Shown one piece after another: positions 9,911 through 22,052 of a stretch of DNA of 64,000 nucleotides. Both the position numbers and the translations under genes were made by a program. Origin of the DNA: Brachionus manjavacas (lineage: Eukaryota > Rotifera > Eurotatoria > Ploima > Brachionidae); contig JAHQIY010000019.1 of assembly GCA_019054805.1 (NCBI GenBank), positions 712,001-776,000 of the forward strand. Direction: 5' to 3'. Position 1 is the first letter of the stretch, and each line of letters starts with the position of its first letter. The notes under the pieces were generated by a model. That model saw only the letters and a program-made list of their open reading frames with translations. It ran no database searches and had not been told where the DNA came from.

Positions 9911-11198
9911 ACCGTAAACGCTTGCAGACTACTCCAGGGCTTAACCTCATTTTCCGGATTTATTCCACTGGAATAGTTCCCATCGACACCATGTTAAAAC
10001 ATTTTTTTTTAATTTTATGGAATTGTGATAGATTTTTTGATTTATTCTAAGATTAAAACCCAATATTGAGTTTTTTTCCTGGCTTATTTCTGAGTTTTTT
10101 TTTTTTCAAAAACTGGAATTAATTAGAAAAGAATAAAAAAAATATTTAATTTCGATATATTCCATATTTAAAAATGTAAATTGAGTTTTATTCCAGGATT
10201 CAAAGTGGAAAAAAAAATTTCAACTAAAAAAATGAAAATTAAGTTTTGAAATAATTGTAAAAAAAAAAAACAAATTTGCAATTTTATTTGCTTATAAATT
10301 ACATCATGAGAGTTTAATAATTGATTCATTCGATTCTTGTGGTATAACTGGTCAATCACACTTACATAGCACTCTTAAAAACTTAGTCAACAACAATTTG
10401 ATTTTTAATTCATATATAGATGATTTAGAAGAGGAAGAAGATATTTTAGGTTTGGACAACGTAGATGAAATTGATGTAAATCTTAGAGAGCTTGTGTTAG
10501 AAGAGAATACATCAATTGAAGCAAATCAATCAAGTCCTGAACAATTAATAACCAGTCCAGAACAAAGTCAAATACAATCGTATCAAAATCCACCTAATTC
10601 AACTCCAATAAATATTCAAACACCAGAAACAGATGAAAATGTCAATCAAATTGGTACTCCAGTAACTTCGAATGAAGCTCAACCACGATTAAATGGTCGA
10701 TATGTTCTTAAAGAACTAAATAATCAGCAAAATGTAAATCAACCAAATGTCTCAAATTCTTCGTCAATCACGATTCAAAAGCTGCCAAAAAAAAGAGGAA
10801 GAAAACCTCTCCCTCGTGACGAAAATGGAAAAATAATAAGACAACAAAACTTGTAAATCCAATTTTTTAAAACTTTAAATTTTTTTTAATTTTTTTTTCC
10901 ACTTTGAATCCTGGAATAAAACTCAATTTACATTTTTAAATATGGAATATATCGAAATTAAATATTTTTTTTATTCTTTTCTAATTAATTCCAGTTTTTG
11001 AAAAAAAAAAAAAACTCAGAAATAAGCCAGGAAAAAAACTCAATATTGGGTTTTAATCTTAGAATAAATCAAAAAATCTATCACAATTCCATAAAATTAA
11101 AAAAAAATGTTTTAACATGGTGTCGATGGGAACTATTCCAGTGGAATAAATCTGGAAAATGAGGTTAAGCCCTGGAGTAGTCTGCAAGCGTTTACGGT
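9911..11198. mobile_element. Long-TIR DNA transposon, about 1.29 kb, arms about 305 bp
   Basis: The sequence from ACCGTAAACGCTTGCAGACT (9911) to about 10217 returns as its reverse complement at about 10891-11198. I see only one or two substitutions plus small poly-A length differences, so insertion is recent or the arms are kept identical. The right end is followed by TA and the left preceded by TA, with one extra A, suggesting a TA target. The interior carries the C-terminal end of a transposase-like protein with an AT-hook. Confidence 0.8.
10260..10856 (+). pseudogene. C-terminal part of a pogo-like transposase with AT-hook
   Basis: The frame is open from the poly-A stretch near 10260 to TAA at 10856 and has no ATG. 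It reads SLIIDSFDSCGITGQSHLHS, recalling the SF-x2-CGI block near the end of pogo/Tigger DDE transposases. Next comes an acidic region (DDLEEEEDI), a Gln/Asn-rich linker and KKRGRKPLPRDENGK, which contains an AT-hook core. The catalytic domain is absent, so the copy is an internal-deletion derivative that depends on a full-length relative. The pogo link is tentative. Confidence 0.5.
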
Positions 11199-13529
11199 AT
11201 TAAACTTAAGAAAAAATAGTAAAAAACTTAAAAAATACTAAATTTTTGCAAAATTTATTAAATTTAATTAAAAATATTTTTCTTATGTTTTACTAATGAT
11301 TTGACCACTCTCCATCTTTAGCTATTTCAATAGGAATAAGCTTTTTTTAGTGGTTTATACATCTCTTACATTTTTCTGGACTCAAAGTCTTTTCAGATTC
11401 CGGATAGAATCAGTCGTCATCATTTGAAGTCTCTTTTTTCATTACCAAATTTCCAAACCATTTCAATCGTATTCTGGCGACATGGGTGGAGATTTAGCCT
11501 TAAAATGTTATTAGCAAGCTCTCCACTAAGAAGCAAAAAAATAAAAAATAAAATTTACCCAAATTATATTATTTTGATTTAAAAATTTGTTTTGCAAATT
11601 ATTAATGCTTTGGATCGTTATCCTGATGTAATTTAAATGTAAGTTAAACTTATTAACAGCAAAAGGAACTAAATAATCGGCTAATATCTCCCTGTATAAT
11701 TACGAATCCATGTTTTCTTTAATGATCTTAATAACAAAGTTAACTTTTTTTATACTCAACTAACTAAATAAAAAGGAAGTTTCTTACAGCAAATTTAGTT
11801 GAATCTGCTGTAAAAAACTAAAGTTCTCTAGTTTAGTTTTATAAAAAGATAAATAAAAAGGTAAATATATATTATCTAATAATTTTTCTACTTTCTTTTG
11901 TACAACCGTTTAGACAGTAATAAACTTTTTTTTAACTTGTTGGCGTCTCCCTTCTTACATTGTTTATGTATCATAAAACAATTAGTATCAATAGTGTTTT
12001 TTAATCAAGTAATAAGTCTTGGACTTGTTACTCAGTTAAAGCCTCAGGTGGAACAGAATTTACGAATTTTGTCGATGGCGGTTTTTAGTTTTTTGCTGGA
12101 TATGTGACATATTTTCTACTTAATTTAATGGACGGGTATTAATTGAGCAGTAAATAATATTAAACAGATATTAAATTATATGAGCAGAAAATAAATAATT
12201 AATAGGGCCCAAAAAAATAGTTATAACGGTGAGAATAAATAATAAAAGTGGTAGTAAAAATAAATATCATTGAACATATATACATATATCCATTCTCGAT
12301 TAATACCTCTTCGTTTTTTGAGTATGTTTCTTCTTCACTTCTTCAGAATCAGACTCTTGCGATTCATATAATTCAAGTGGGACGCACTCGTCATCACTCA
12401 TTTTATTTATTGAAATATATTTTTGTAAAATTTATTATTTGAATTTATTTACAACAGAAAAAGAAAGACATTTATATTATATTTATATTTTTATTATTTA
12501 TAAAAAAATTAAAGTAAATCAATTTAAATAAAATTTGAGATAAATTTAAATGAGTAATCACAGACTAAGACTTTTTTTATTTCTTTAATACTCAACCTCA
12601 ATTTATTTAATAAAAAATGAAGATAGTTAGTGTCAAAAAATAATCGATTAGATAATATAGTACTGCTTTTGTTATATTTTTATCTAATTAGTAAAGATTT
12701 TAATTATATTTGGCTTTTTCACTGTATTTAGTATGGTTTACTGATTTTGTGGAAAAAAAACGAAATAGCTTTTTTTAATAAAATCTAATTACTGAATCAG
12801 TGATGATCTTTTCTAAATTTGTAGTGAGGTTTACTGAGTTTCGATTTTGTTTGCAAATGATGGTTCTTCAACCTCTACTTTATGTAATCTAAATTACTAT
12901 TCGAAAAAAATTAAGGTAAATGGGCAAAATTGAAACCCTTTTCCTTTTTAAAAGTTCAATTTTTTGGTATTTTTTTAATAAAATCGGAATAAAAAATTTA
13001 TTTAGAAGCGAATTTTTTCAGCATCAATTTTGAACCTAATTCATTCTTTCATTAAATTTTTCAAGTGTGTCTTTACATTTGAGTTCTATTTTTCACCAAA
13101 AAGTAAATAATTAAAATTAATTATGATATACATTTTTAAATTCTTAAAAAAATTTCTAAATGCACTCTTATTCTTTTTTTGTAAATAAATTTTCATCATA
13201 AAAATCAAGCTCTCATTTCTAAAAAGACCAAGATTTTCAAATTTTATTTTTCAAATGGTAAATGATCTATTGAAAAAAACAATAAAAACTTTAGAACCAT
13301 TATTAAATTAAAAAATAAAATTTAATTAAAATTTGATTAACAATTCTCTTAATGCTAATGAAAAAAAAGCATTCAAATTCTTGTTCAAAATCGGACAAAT
13401 CGGTTGAAATTAAGCAAAAATGTTTCAAAAAATTTAAATTTTTTTGTAAATGATTTATTGCAAAAGTAATTAGAATACTAGAGAAAAAAAAACAAAAATA
13501 ATCTGGCTTTATTTATTTAAATTAATAAA
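11199..13529. other. AT-rich spacer with possible LINE crumbs
   Basis: About 2.3 kb without a supportable gene. On the minus strand near 11515-11400 the frame RIRLKWFGNLVMKKE resembles the RRLRWFGHV segment near the end of some LINE proteins. On the minus strand 12401-12300 a 33-codon ATG frame starts MSDDECVPLELYESQ. Both are isolated and I do not call them genes. Confidence 0.3.
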
Positions 13530-14300
13530 ATGAATGATAAAAAAGAAACGACTATTAAAATATTGGTGGTGGGCAACTCGGGCGTGGGCAAAACATCATT
13601 GTGCAATAGATACATAAACGAGCGCTTCGTGCGCGCCTACAAGCCCACAGTTGGCGTCGAATTCTGCTCCAAAGAATTCGAGTCCGAAAAAAAGAACAAA
13701 TTTAACTTTCAGTTCTGGGACATTGGCGGCCAAGAGCGCTACATTTACATGACTCATGTGTATTACAAAAACTCCGACTTTTGTCTGATTATGTTCGATT
13801 TGATGAACAGAGAGTCGTTTCAGGCGTGTGCCAAATGGAAGACTGATCTGGACGAAAAGTACAGACTAACCGATGGATCTAAGTGTCCGTGCTTGCTCAT
13901 CGGCAACAAGTGCGACATGTCCAATCGTGTGCTCGAGCAATCCGAGATCGAGGACTTTTGCCGCGAATATGGTTCGTCTCATTCCAAAAATACCTTTAAT
14001 TCTAAAAAAATTTTTTAAGAGTTTTACGGATACATGGAAATGTCTGTGAAAAAAAATATCATGGTCAAGGAAACTATTGAGTTAGAAATTAAAAAAAATT
14101 AAAAAAAAATTTTATTTTTAATTTTATTCAGATACATTAGCAATGCCATTATGAAAAAGAAAGAGAACGAGCAAGAGTCGAACAAGTACGACTTTTATTT
14201 GAGGCAGGAAGCGTTCAATCTAAAGGCTAACACTTTGTACGACTCGAAAAAAATCGGTTGTCTAAGTGTCGTCAAAACTACAAGTTGTTGCAATACATGA
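13530..14300 (+). CDS. RAB32: Rab32/Rab38-type small GTPase, 3 exons
   Basis: Exons 13530-13971, 14020-14080 and 14132-14300 join in frame to 223 residues, with introns of 48 and 51 bp. Nucleotide-binding motifs are visible: P-loop GNSGVGKT (residues 15-22), switch I PTVGVEF, WDIGGQER and GNKCD. The DI after W, in place of the usual DT, is typical of the Rab32/38 group, as are the KWK-x-DLD-x-K block and the VYY after switch II. Exon 2 gives EMSVKKNI in place of the SAK loop. The C-terminus ends SCCNT, a CCxx-type geranylgeranylation signal. Such Rabs act in traffic to lysosome-related organelles and mitochondria. The second G of WDIGGQER (usually A) and the loss of the Ala in SAK are divergent, so function is inferred. 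Confidence 0.85.
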
Positions 14301-14375
14301 AACTATCAAAAAATTATTTATATATAGTCATTATGGAATTTTTTTTAATTTAGAATTTTTTTTACTAATCATCTT

Positions 14376-14617
14376 CATTTATAAATATTAAATCCAAATT
14401 ATTTTATATTAATAAAATTTTTCAAAATTTTTTTTCAATTGGAATTTAATTAAATTTCTAAATTATTTTTTTATTCTATTTAAAAAAGTTGCCTGTCATT
14501 TATAAATATTAAATCCAAATTATTTTATATTAATAAAATTTTTCAAAATTTTTTTTCAATTGGAATTTAATTAAATTTCTAAATTATTTTTTTATTCTAT
14601 TTAAAAAAGTTGCCTGT
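14376..14617. repeat. Perfect two-copy tandem duplication, 121-bp unit
   Basis: The 121-bp sequence starting CATTTATAAATATTAAATCC (14376) is repeated immediately at 14497 with no difference that I can see, ending in GTTGCCTGTC each time. It lies in the spacer just downstream of the Rab32-like gene. Identity suggests a very recent duplication, or an assembly duplication. Confidence 0.85.
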
Positions 14618-15254
14618 CAAAATACACTATAATTGAATAATTTTCTTAAATTAATTATTAATTTTTGAGACTATTTTTTTTATTTCTTTTGATATTTAAA
14701 ATGACAACGAAAAAAATTTCGCTAATTTTTAGTTTTTTTTTTTTAAGTTTTATTTTGTTTAAATAAATAAAATGATAAAGGATCGAAAAAACTTAGTTAC
14801 TTTTTGGTCAATCTCCTTTTTTTTTTTTTATATTTAAAATATTTTTTCAATTCTTATTAATCCTAAATTGTATTTTATTATCTTTGGTCTAATATTGATT
14901 TATTTTTTTCCAGACAACCTCAAGTTTTAGGGTGTTAAAAATGATTGACTTGATAAAAAAAATGAAGAAATTATCTTTAGAAAAAGTAACAATATTAAAA
15001 ATTGATATAAAATTTAAATATTATTTTTATTCAATTGAAATAAAATATGCATGGCTTTCCACGGACCGAAAGTGTGTTGTCACATTATGGGATTAGATAA
15101 CTATAAGATAATAAAAATTATTTATTTAAAGCAATTTTCAATTTAAGTGCATCTGAAATTTCAATTAACTTGACATCAACTTGATGAATTGTTAAATTTT
15201 GTCACATCTGATTTAAATTTTTAAAAGGAAACCGAAGAGGAAATAGAATTTATA

Positions 15255-16065
15255 ATATTTAAAATTTAAATTGAAAATAACAATGTTGTACTACTCTGTT
15301 TGAGAAAAATACATGTCTGGCGCTTACTGCAGCTACAGAATCGTTTCTATTTTGAGCTGGAAAACTTTCTCTCTGGGCTCTGATTCTATTTCCTCTTAAC
15401 GCCCCAATTTGGCCTTTGTTTTCTGATCTATTCACTAGATTCTTGACCAGACCTACCTTTTCTATTCCATTCACTAGTTTGTACATTTCAATCAAGTCCC
15501 CTCTTACTCTTCATTCACTCAGCTTTGTCAGTCCTAATTTTGTCGACCTCATTTCATACGACATGTTACTTAGGTATTTTTGTTGCCCTTTCTTGCACCT
15601 TTTCTGACGCGTTCACATCCCTTTTCATACTTGGATTCCAAACCTGCAGTGCGTAATCTAGATGAGGTCTTACCATGGATATGTACAATCTTACCCACAG
15701 CCTTTCCTCTCTACTTGTAAACGTTCGCTTGAGCACAGGCTATTTTCACTTGGTGGGTCCACTTTAAATCTGATGAGACCATCACTCCAAGATCCCTCTC
15801 ACACTCTGTGGTCGCTAGTATAACATTTGAGTTGCTATTTTGTGTATTTTTATGCCTTTCATTTAGTCTGCCGAAATGCATTACTTTAAATTTGTTAGCG
15901 CACGGTCCCATACGCCAAATCTCTATCCATTGCCATACTGCATCCAGATCTTCTGTAACATCGCTCTCTCAAAAACTTTATTAACTATGCCGAGTATTTT
16001 TGAGTCATCTGCATACAATTCTATTCTATTTGAAACGCAGTCAGGTAGGTCATTTATGTCATATA
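15255..16065 (-). pseudogene. Dead CR1-like LINE reverse-transcriptase fragment
   Basis: On the minus strand from about 16065 down, joined frames read YDINDLPDCVSN..., IELYADDSKILGIVNKV, CANKFKVMHFGRLNERHKNT, CERDLGVMVSSDLKWTHQV and IEMYKLVNGIEKVGLVKNL. This is the YADD catalytic strand, thumb and C-terminal tail of a CR1/LINE-type reverse transcriptase. Several frame changes separate the blocks and the 5' half is missing, so it is a truncated, inactive copy. Confidence 0.85.
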
Positions 16066-16244
16066 AATGATTCTATAGTGACATGTCACTAAATTCGGAT
16101 AATTACGTTAATAATAATTGAAAAATAAAAATTAAATAATAGAAAAATTTAATATAAAATTGTTGTTTTTTTCCTGTAAAATTAAAATTAAAATTTTTTA
16201 TTTTTGCTTTTAAAAAATTATCTTATTGGTACCAGGATAAAAAT

Positions 16245-16664
16245 CAGAGTTGTTTTTAAGTCACAAGTCTTAAGTCAAGTCAAGTCAATGACTTGAATTT
16301 TTTTAAGACACTTTCATCCACTGAACGAAATTCCAAGCAAGTGTTTATTTTTTTATTCAAATGTTTCTATTCAGATGATTTTTATTTTTTATTTTTTCTA
16401 AAATTTTCAAAAATTTTGAAATTTTTAAATAATTAAAAGCTCTTCTATTTGCCTAGGAACAAAATTTAAAGCTCTATTTAAGTTTATAAAAATTATTAAT
16501 GATTTTTTTTTGGATTAATTAAAGAACCATTTTAATTTTTAATTTTAAAATCAGAAAATTAATTGACTTGATTTAACTTCACTAAAAAAAAAAAATTTTA
16601 AGTCATGACTTTGACTTAAATTTTTGTGATTTAGACTTAAAACTGTGACTTAAAAACAAGTCTG
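16245..16664. mobile_element. hAT-like MITE, 420 bp
   Basis: Ends read CAGAGTTGTTTTTAAGTCAC (left) and CAGACTTGTTTTTAAGTCAC (right, reverse complement), continuing into repeated AAGTCA words. Flanking octamers ATAAAAAT and GAAAAAAT match at six of eight positions. CAG termini plus an 8-bp duplication indicate hAT superfamily. No coding sequence is inside. Confidence 0.65.
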
Positions 16665-16892
16665 GAAAAAATTAAGAAAAATTTCCTTTTGATTTAAGAT
16701 CTGATAAATTCTGAAAAGATTTTAAAACACTTAAGTTTAAAATTTCCTTACATAATTTGAAACTCTGCGACAAAAAAATCGTCAACAAAATTTTTTCAAA
16801 AAAAATAATAAAATAAAAACTTGAATAAAAATACAAATTTTAATTTTTTAAGGTTCTAAATTTAATTTAATAAAAAAAGTTTATAGTCCCAA

Positions 16893-18071
16893 TTAGACTG
16901 GCTTCCATGGTTTTTCATGTATAGATGTGAGAGTTTTGTTGGAGGCGAGCGAGTCGGCTTTGGACACAGTGCTGATTCGGCTCGAGTCCTTGCCGGCCCT
17001 CGAGCCGTACCTCGAGTTGCTCTTCGGACCCAAAATCTCATTTTCCAAATAGCCATTTAACTTTTCTATGTCATCTCTGTCGAATGTTTTCTTGCTGGCA
17101 GTGGAAAAGTTACTCATGGCCGACACCGAGCTGAGCACACTGCGACTAGTGTTGGCTTTGGGGTCGGGCTTCAAAAGATGAGCTGGAATTTCGCCTGCCA
17201 CCAAACCTTGCGGAAATTTCTTCACCGCCAGCTTGAGCCCTCCGGAGAGCATGAACAAATTCTCATAGCCTCGCTGCACCAAGGTACTGGCCGCTCTGGG
17301 CGCCAACTTCTCATCGTCATCATAAATCACTATTATCTTGCCGGGCTGGTTTTTGTACGCAAGCATTTCCTGGGTCTCGTTATTTACACTGCGCGATAGC
17401 ATTGCTATCGGGTAGGACAAGGCACTTATTATGTGACACTGGCTGAACTCATCTCGGTCCCGGATGTCCAAAAGCAAGTAGGGCAGGTCGGAATTTTGCT
17501 GCAGTTTGTGCAGATTTCGCTCTGCCCGAGCAAATCGCCTGTTCTGCCGGTCCCGGTCCTCTGAGTCCAGCTCGCCAATGCCCTTGATTACACTCTGCCA
17601 AGTGGAGCTGCGGTTGGTGACAGGCCGGCCAAAGTCTGTCTCTGTCAAGGCCAGTGATGGCACTGGGCTCACGTCCCGGTCGTCCCTGTAGCTCAACTCA
17701 TCAAACTGAGACTCTTTTTCCAAACTGTCCACCTCGGTCACCTGAAGCAGCAATTGCACAAAAGTGGACACTTTCATTCTTTTAAAAATTTCATCCTGTT
17801 GATATCTATAATCTTTGAAAAAGGTGGAGAAAAGGAAAAAAATTTTTTTTCAAAATTTTATTACTAGTTTTTATTTCTTCGATTTTTTTCATGTATTTGG
17901 TCAAGCTTGAGCCAGTGTCCAGAGTGGACTCAATGTGGTCGTATTTGGGATTTTTTTTGATAGCTTTATCAAGCGGCTTCAATTGAAATTAAATGCTTTA
18001 AGGTTAAAGTTAGTGTTTATTGTGTAGTTTACGTGGAGTTTTTTTGGCTTTGCGGTACTAAAAGCTGACAT
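16893..18071 (-). CDS. CEP41: CEP41 (centrosomal protein 41), 3 exons
   Basis: Exons 18071-18033 (MSAFSTAKPKKLH), 17976-17865 and 17812-16893 join to 356 residues (human CEP41 373). The second exon gives NPKYDHIESTLDTGSSLTKY, and the exon 2/3 junction gives EEIKTNYRYQQDEIFKRMKV; both align with the CEP41 N-terminus and coiled coil. Residues of exon 3 contain the rhodanese-like domain: PYLLLDIRDRDEFSQCHI, YDDDEKLAPRAAS and LFMLSGGLK. The loop where a rhodanese would have its catalytic Cys reads YDDDE, as in other CEP41 proteins, so no sulfurtransferase activity is expected. It ends KPWKPV, like the family's KPWK. CEP41 acts at centrosomes and ciliary axonemes in tubulin glutamylation. Introns are 56 and 52 bp. 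Confidence 0.92.
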
Positions 18072-19977
18072 GGCGAACAAGGAATTGAAGAGTTGCTTTT
18101 TGAGCTCAGATTTGGAAATAGTCGAATTTTAAATATTGAGTTCGATAAATGCGAATATGATGAATTAGTTTTGGCCTAGACCCATATTCAAAAAAACTGT
18201 TTCTATGGCAACTGAAGCGAAATTAATCAATTGACTTTTTTTTGTTTTTCATCCAAGGTGCTCAATATGATTAGATTTCTAACAAGTCGAGTTGAAAAAA
18301 TTCAAAATTTAAAATTTGTTTTCAAATTTTTTTTTTTTCAATGACAAATTTTGTGTCTTCTATTTTTTGATTGAATTTTTTAAAGAGTTCATTTGAACTT
18401 TTGTCATTTGAACATTCTTCGGATTAAAAAATGAAATTTTTTTTACACATTTTTTATATAATTAAATTTTTTGTTTATTTTTAATTTTTTTTTATTAATT
18501 TATTTATACTTTTTTGAATTAAAATAATTGATTTATTTTATTATGAAAGATAAATTTGCATATTTGTTATATTCAGGCTCATGGGCTCAAAAAAATATAC
18601 TTAAAAAAGATTTATGGAAAAAGTTAAAGATTAAATAGATTTAAAAAAAGAGTAAAATATTTAAAATATAAATTTGAGTCGGATTCTTATTAATTTTTAA
18701 AAATTAAATATTGTTTTGAAAGGTTGTGTCTAAAACTAACACCCATCAAAAAATTCTGGAAATTTTGAAATCTTATTTTTTGGAAGATATTTTAAAAGCT
18801 TTATCATGTCATTTAGTTTCTGTTCTTTTAAAAAATTGAATTTTTTATATTTTAAAAAACCTGATTCTCAGCTGACCCTAAACTAGTCACCATTATTCTT
18901 GCAGAGAATTCACCACCTTTCTAAAAATGAATTTAGTTAATTTTTGAGATATTTCAGAAATTTTAAAACTAAAATTGTCTTTATTTTTAAGTGTTTCAAA
19001 TTAAGGAATTTAAAAAAAGTATTTTTGTTAATTTTAACTTGAATCAAATTATGTCAATAGCGGATAAAAAATTTTTGATTTTGTAATAAAATAAAGTTTA
19101 AAATTTCTGCCAAAATATCTACAAACGATAGAAGGCCTTAACAAAAATTAAGAATGAGTTAAATAAATTAAAAACACATTCAATTTCAGAATTAGTTAAA
19201 TATTCTCAGACTGATTGCGTAAATCAGACATATCAAGCGAAATTAGCAACCTGTGACTTTGGTGATTTTGAAGTTGCTAATCTAAATAGAAGTTTGTCAG
19301 TTTCAGGCCATACATGGTCTTTTCTAACAACTGATTCAATTTAGGAAAGCTAGTGAAATTCTCTTCAAGGATAATTGGGGTCAGTTGGAGGTCAGGTTTT
19401 TTTAAATAAAAAAAGAACAAATTTCAAAAAGAATAGAAATTTTGGAAATAATTATTTTAATTTTCAAATATTACAAAAAATTTCCTACTAAATGAAATGT
19501 TAGAAATTTTTTAATGTCAAAAATTTTAAAATATTTTTGCTTTGTAAAATAAGTAGGGCTCAGGAAATTTGCAAATTTTGGAGGTCGACACCAGGTGTTA
19601 ATCACCAAGTTTTCGATGCATTTATTCATAATTACTTGAATTTTACTGTACACCTTTTTCATTTGGAAAAAAATTATCATCGCTTTTAACATTAAACACC
19701 CTCATTGTTTTCCAGATACATTCAAAAGCTGATTATTTTTTTATATTAAAATAAATACAAGAAAATTTATTTTTTATATATGTAATAATATAATTCTATA
19801 GTTAAAAGTCGAAAAAAAATTTCTTAAGACTATGCGACAATACACCCTGATATTTTGTCATTTTAATCTTTTTATTACACAAACAAAATTGTCAAATTCA
19901 AAGCCTTGAATTTTAGAATTGTTTTATTTTATTAGTTTGTTAATCAGTTTCGAGCTATTGCTCATTCAAATTAAAAT
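18072..19977. other. AT-rich spacer
   Basis: About 1.9 kb between CEP41 and the 5S inverted repeat. I find no coding exon with matching splice sites and no repeat ends. Slightly G/C-richer patches at 19190-19380 could be gene relics but do not translate into anything recognisable. Confidence 0.35.
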
Positions 19978-20579
19978 ATTCTATCTTATATAAAACAAAA
20001 AATATGATACCTAGAACACCCAGTATTCCCAGGCGGTCACCCATCCAAGTACTAACTGGGCTCGACGTTGCTTAACTTCGGTGATCGGACGAGAACCGGT
20101 GCATTCAACGTGATATGGTCCTAGGCATTTAAAATTTGTTTTTATAATAAATTTAAAATATAAAAATAAGAACCTAAAAAAGATGTCTCTCTAATGAATT
20201 TTGAATTTCAATTTTAATTTCAATTTTAATTTCAAATAATTTCCAAATTCACAAATTAAAGTTAATTGAAAAAAACTTGTTTCTATTTTAAATTTAACAT
20301 GTATAAATAATTGTTTTAAATCAAAGTAGAACCAAATTAATAAACTAAAAAATTTATTAAAGAAGTATGTACCACTTAATTTTTCATAAAAAACATTCAA
20401 CTACTTCAATGAAGAATGCATTGATAGCTCTTTGATCTTTTTTCAAGAACAAAGATGGCATCGAAGCAGAGAAGTAGTTATATAATTCAATAAATATGAA
20501 ATTATAAAAAATGTTAACATTTGAATGTAAGTTTCTGTCTAACTTCAATCTTTAAATCAAATTTAAATTATTATATTTC
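19978..20579. repeat. Left arm of a 602-bp inverted repeat containing a 5S rRNA gene
   Basis: About 602 bp that recurs as reverse complement at 22053-22654. The arms are nearly identical: the 5S genes and about 330 bp of A/T-rich flank, including a 69-codon frame identical in both, match, with a few substitutions only at the outer and inner edges. The arms are separated by 1473 bp of unique sequence. Confidence 0.9.
20008..20126 (-). rRNA. 5S rRNA gene, copy 1
   Basis: The reverse complement reads GCCTAGGACCATATCACGTT... and ends ACTGGGTGTTCTAGGT, 119 nt. It has the conserved metazoan 5S core, including the internal promoter (AGTTAAGCAACGTCGAGCC and GGATGGGTGACCGCC). A run of six T follows the 3' end, a Pol III terminator. 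The terminal helix GCCTAGGAC / GTTCTAGGT pairs well. Confidence 0.95.
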
Positions 20580-22052
20580 GAGTACCTTCTTGTCTCTGGC
20601 AATTTGTTGGCTTCTTTAAGCTTGAAAAAGTCCATTTATTTCGATTGAACGCTCAAAGACTTTTGAAGCGGTAAAGACATGTTGTAACTTAACAATCCAA
20701 ATTTTGTTTGAAAAAAAATTGTAAATAGCTGTAATTTCTTTAAATTCCGAGTCTTAAGTGCACATTTGAGTTGCTTAAAGATTATTTTGTGATTAACAGG
20801 TCTCTCAAAAATTTTAAGATTCGTTCTGACTGAATTCTTAAAATTTCTACGTTGAATTTCGATTTGGTTCAACAGCGAACTTTGCATTTAAAATTTAGCT
20901 TTTAGGTCACGTGATGACGCTATGAATTAAGATCAAGATTGTTAAGGCAAAAGTCGAATTTGCAAAATTTTATCTTTTCTTTTTTTTTTATATTTGGGCT
21001 GTTTCACCATTTAGGTTTTCAGCCTAGTTTATTGATTAGACAAATAGAGATAATATGTTTAAGAAAAATATAAATAAAGTAAAATAAAATGAAATTGAAC
21101 AAAAAATAAAAAAAATTTGTTAATTTACGACACTTTAAGTTGATTTTCTTGAATTTAACTAAAAAATTTATCTTTGAAGTCGCAAAATAACGTTTTGAGG
21201 GACAAGTTTCTGGCGTTTCTGCAAAATTTTATCTAGTAATAATTTCCTCTTAAATACATAAATTTTGATCTCAAACACTACTTTCTTAAAATTAAAAAAG
21301 TATATTTTTCCTTATTTAAGATTTTAGGAAATTTTTGCTATGTAAACATTTGCCACATGTAAAATCGATGTCTTCTAAACTTGTGCCTTTATTTTAATAT
21401 CGCTTATGTGACAAGGTTAAGGTACCACTCGTGAGATATTATCTCTTCCCATATTAAAAATTTCATCTTTTTCTCTTACGTAATAATATTGAGTTGCTGC
21501 TTTCTCAATTCTTTAAATTTGCTTTATCGACAATCCATTATGAAATCGACCATTTTCTAATGTGTCAACTACATAGACGTCAAGACTTTTACGTGAAATT
21601 ACATATATGTAACCATTATGTCCGCTATAATAAAACAGTAAATATTTGTTTTATTTTTGACATTCAGACAAAGAATAAAACAATTATTTATTCATTGATA
21701 AGATTTTAGTTTAAATTATGAAAATTTTTTTTTATTTGATAACTAAAATTTAACCAAATTTTAATTTAAGAATTTAGATTTTTTTGTAGGTTTGAGTTCG
21801 AGTTTTCTGAAACAAATTAGATACATACAAAATTTTGAGTCAATCACTTATACTAACATTGGTCTCAATTTTTAAAAAATTAGTTTAAAAATTTTTGAAA
21901 TTCAAGTCATTTTTTTAATATAATTTAACCTAATTACTACATTTAAACATTCAAATTTTTAACATTTAATCTGAAGATCAATTTTTATTTTTAGTATATA
22001 TTTAGAAACGACACACATGTTTGACTGAAAACAGAAAACATACCAAACTTTA
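20580..22052. other. Unique spacer between the 5S inverted-repeat arms
   Basis: 1473 bp. The part nearest the left arm (20575-20945) is less A/T-rich than the rest. On the minus strand it reads an ATG frame at 20634 (MDFFKLKEANKLPETRR) running to a GTACTC donor-like site at the arm boundary. The remainder shows nothing I can support. Confidence 0.4.
20636..20887 (-). CDS. Possible small gene, unrecognised
   Basis: An 83-codon frame beginning MQSSLLNQIEIQRRNFKNSV from an ATG. It is basic, has codon use less A/T-biased than the spacer, and shows no known motif. The second half (LFTIFFQTKFG) looks like non-coding A/T-rich sequence, so only the first 55 codons may be an exon. It lies in the spacer of the 5S inverted repeat. 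I would not rely on it without transcript support. Confidence 0.25.
   Translation of the reverse strand: MQSSLLNQIEIQRRNFKNSVRTNLKIFERPVNHKIIFKQLKCALKTRNLKKLQLFTIFFQTKFGLLSYNMSLPLQKSLSVQSK

Noticed and set aside
11400..11515. RIRLKWFGNLVMKKE on the minus strand, like the RRLRWFGHV segment of LINE proteins
   Set aside because: Single short motif without reverse-transcriptase motifs nearby; kept only as a note in the spacer entry.
12300..12401. 33-codon minus-strand frame MSDDECVPLELYESQ..., rich in acidic then basic residues
   Set aside because: Resembles the first residues of some transposon proteins, but nothing downstream continues the gene.
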